Positions 6,705 through 7,854 of a stretch of 7,854 nt of DNA are shown in pieces. The DNA is taken from assembly GCA_017454565.1 (NCBI GenBank), contig JAFTCS010000083.1, forward strand, positions 1 to 7,854, given 5' to 3'. Within the stretch, counting starts at the first letter, position 1. Every line of letters begins with the position of its first letter. The notes under the pieces are model-generated. The model was not told where the DNA came from and did not search any database. It worked only from the letters and a program-made list of their open reading frames with translations. Source of the stretch: Clostridia bacterium (GTDB lineage Bacteria; Bacillota; Clostridia; Oscillospirales; Acutalibacteraceae). The position numbers were made by a program, and so were the translations under genes.

Positions 6705-6760
6705 CGAGCGGCTAAGCTTCGGTTCATACTCAGAGCGTAGCACAGCGGAGCGACCCCCCC

Positions 6761-6785
6761 GAACAGGGGTCCAGCGTCACGCTGG
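6761..6785 (-). repeat. Hairpin-plus-linker repeat, partial reverse copy
   Basis: Read on the minus strand: hairpin CCAGCG-TGA-CGCTGG (6785-6771), then ACCCCTGTTC. The hairpin is identical to the one at 4596-4610 and the linker matches the other copies. The conserved tail is missing. It faces the forward copies at 6474-6704, so this region, like 4566-4758, has copies in opposing orientations. Confidence 0.65.
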
Positions 6786-6795
6786 CGCTGGCACC

Positions 6796-6825
6796 AAAAA
6801 AGCCTGTCGTTGGTACGGCAGGCTT
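6796..6825 (-). terminator. Intrinsic terminator of ftsZ
   Basis: On the minus strand AAGCCTG and CAGGCTT form a 7-bp stem, extended by CGT/ACG beyond one C-A mismatch, with an ACCA loop. TTTTTT follows directly. It lies 11 bases after the ftsZ stop codon and should separate ftsZ from the downstream genes. Confidence 0.9.
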
Positions 6826-6836
6826 ATGGAACAGAA

Positions 6837-7854
6837 TCACTTATTGGTATTGTTGGTGAAGATCTTCATGATGTCCATGTATGAATCATCGGAATCGCTG
6901 CTCTGGGGATGCATAGGCTGAGCGGGATTCTGAGCCATGCCGGGCTTTGTAGCTGCATTGGGATATACAGGCGCAGAGGGACTGTTATCTACAGGTGCGC
7001 CGGGTCTGCCGTATGAGGGCTGCTGATACATGGGCTGGGAATTCCTTGAAACGGGCTTATCCTGGTGTCTGGGAGCTGAACCGAAGCGAACGGGTTCAGG
7101 CCTTGAAGCTACCTGGGAGCCGAACTGAAAAGGGGATTTCTTCTCCTCCTTCTTAACAACAGGCATTATAGGCGGAAGAACTGAGCCATAGGCATCAGTG
7201 GTGGGGAAACCTGTAGCGATAACGATAACGCTGATGGTATCCTCCATCTCTTCATCAAGGGCAGCACCCCAGATTATAACTGCGTCTTCGTCTGCCTGCT
7301 CGGAGATCATAGTGGAAGCATCCTGGATCTCATCCAGTCCGATATCCGGAGAAGCCTTGATATTTACGATAAGTCCCTTGGCACCCTGAATGGATGTGCC
7401 GAGAAGAGGACTGGAAATAGCATTCTGAGCTGCGACCTTTGCCTTGTCCTTACCGGAAGCAAGACCAACGCCCATAAGAGCATAGCCGGCATCCTTCATT
7501 ACGGAGGTAACGTCTGCGAAGTCAAGGTTTACAAGACCAGGGATAACGATAAGGTCTGTAATGCTCTGAACGCCCTGACGGAGAACGTCGTCTGCTGCAA
7601 AGAATGCGTTCTGGAGAGTAATTCTCTCTTCGCTGATATTTTTAAGTCTTTCGTTGGGGATAACGATAAGCGAGTCAACATGCTGCTGCAGCTTCTGGAT
7701 ACCGATCTGAGCCTGATCCATCCTGCGCTTGCCCTCGAAAAGGAAAGGCGTGGTAACGATACCTACTGTAAGGATGCCCATGTCCTTAGCAACCTGAGCA
7801 ACTACAGGAGCCGCACCTGTGCCTGTACCGCCGCCCATGCCGGCTGTAATGAAC
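6837..7854 (-). CDS. ftsZ: Cell division GTPase FtsZ (5' end outside the window)
   Basis: FtsZ is the bacterial tubulin homologue whose GTP-dependent filaments form the Z ring at midcell. The window holds the last 338 codons. By comparison with other FtsZ proteins, about 100 N-terminal residues lie beyond the right edge, so the first visible Met is not the start. Seen: the tubulin signature FITAGMGGGTGTGAAPV at the edge; TPFLFEGKRRMDQA; IPNERL; the catalytic T7 loop GLVNLDFADVTSVM (101-114 from the first visible Met); and a C-terminal GTPase-activating subdomain ending near 212. A disordered linker of about 100 residues, rich in Pro, Gln and Ser, follows. It ends in DDSYMDIMKIFTNNTNK. Canonical tails read DIPxFL here, so the Pro is replaced in this protein. 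The gene ends in TGA, with an intrinsic terminator 11 bases further on. Confidence 0.98.
   Translation of the reverse strand, partial: FITAGMGGGTGTGAAPVVAQVAKDMGILTVGIVTTPFLFEGKRRMDQAQIGIQKLQQHVDSLIVIPNERLKNISEERITLQNAFFAADDVLRQGVQSITDLIVIPGLVNLDFADVTSVMKDAGYALMGVGLASGKDKAKVAAQNAISSPLLGTSIQGAKGLIVNIKASPDIGLDEIQDASTMISEQADEDAVIIWGAALDEEMEDTISVIVIATGFPTTDAYGSVLPPIMPVVKKEEKKSPFQFGSQVASRPEPVRFGSAPRHQDKPVSRNSQPMYQQPSYGRPGAPVDNSPSAPVYPNAATKPGMAQNPAQPMHPQSSDSDDSYMDIMKIFTNNTNK

Overview
The window looks like chromosomal DNA from a Gram-positive anaerobe of the class Clostridia, most likely a Ruminococcus-like member of the Oscillospiraceae. This is inferred from the FtsZ type, the AGGAGG ribosome binding sites, a secreted lipoprotein with a transglutaminase core, and GC-rich hairpin repeats between genes of moderate GC. 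No species can be fixed from the sequence alone. All six genes lie on the minus strand, so transcription runs from high to low coordinates.

In the direction of transcription: ftsZ (its 5' end lies beyond the right edge) ends in a clear intrinsic terminator at 6796-6825. About 400 bases of repeats follow (6400-6790). Next comes a GNAT N-acetyltransferase, then pyrB 32 bases downstream, probably as one transcript. The pyrB gene ends against a repeat-filled intergenic region (about 4566-4758). Beyond it are a lipoprotein with a transglutaminase-like domain, uvrC, and an ArsB/NhaD/SLC13-type membrane permease 69 bases after uvrC. The window starts with a perfect 80-base palindrome.

The genes are mostly housekeeping (cell division, pyrimidine synthesis, DNA repair) and do not form one obvious pathway. 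Two carry unusual protein features. The aspartate carbamoyltransferase has a C-terminal tail with four cysteines that resembles the zinc subdomain of the regulatory subunit PyrI, without the allosteric domain. FtsZ ends in a DIMKIF-type peptide in place of the familiar DIPxFL type.

The most unusual content is between the genes. A modular repeat family appears in both large intergenic regions: a short hairpin, then a CCCCTGTTCGCG linker, then a conserved tail (ATAGTTTACTCTGACC...ACTAAACCGATCGCG). The hairpin stem differs between copies but stays fully complementary, while the flanks are conserved. One region carries two copies in opposite orientation inside outer inverted repeats, like a non-autonomous mobile element. 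The other carries a 114-bp tandem duplication whose length, a multiple of three, leaves an open frame running into the acetyltransferase gene. A second hairpin family (GGGGGACTTTTGC) is present at 1-80 and at 6421-6472.
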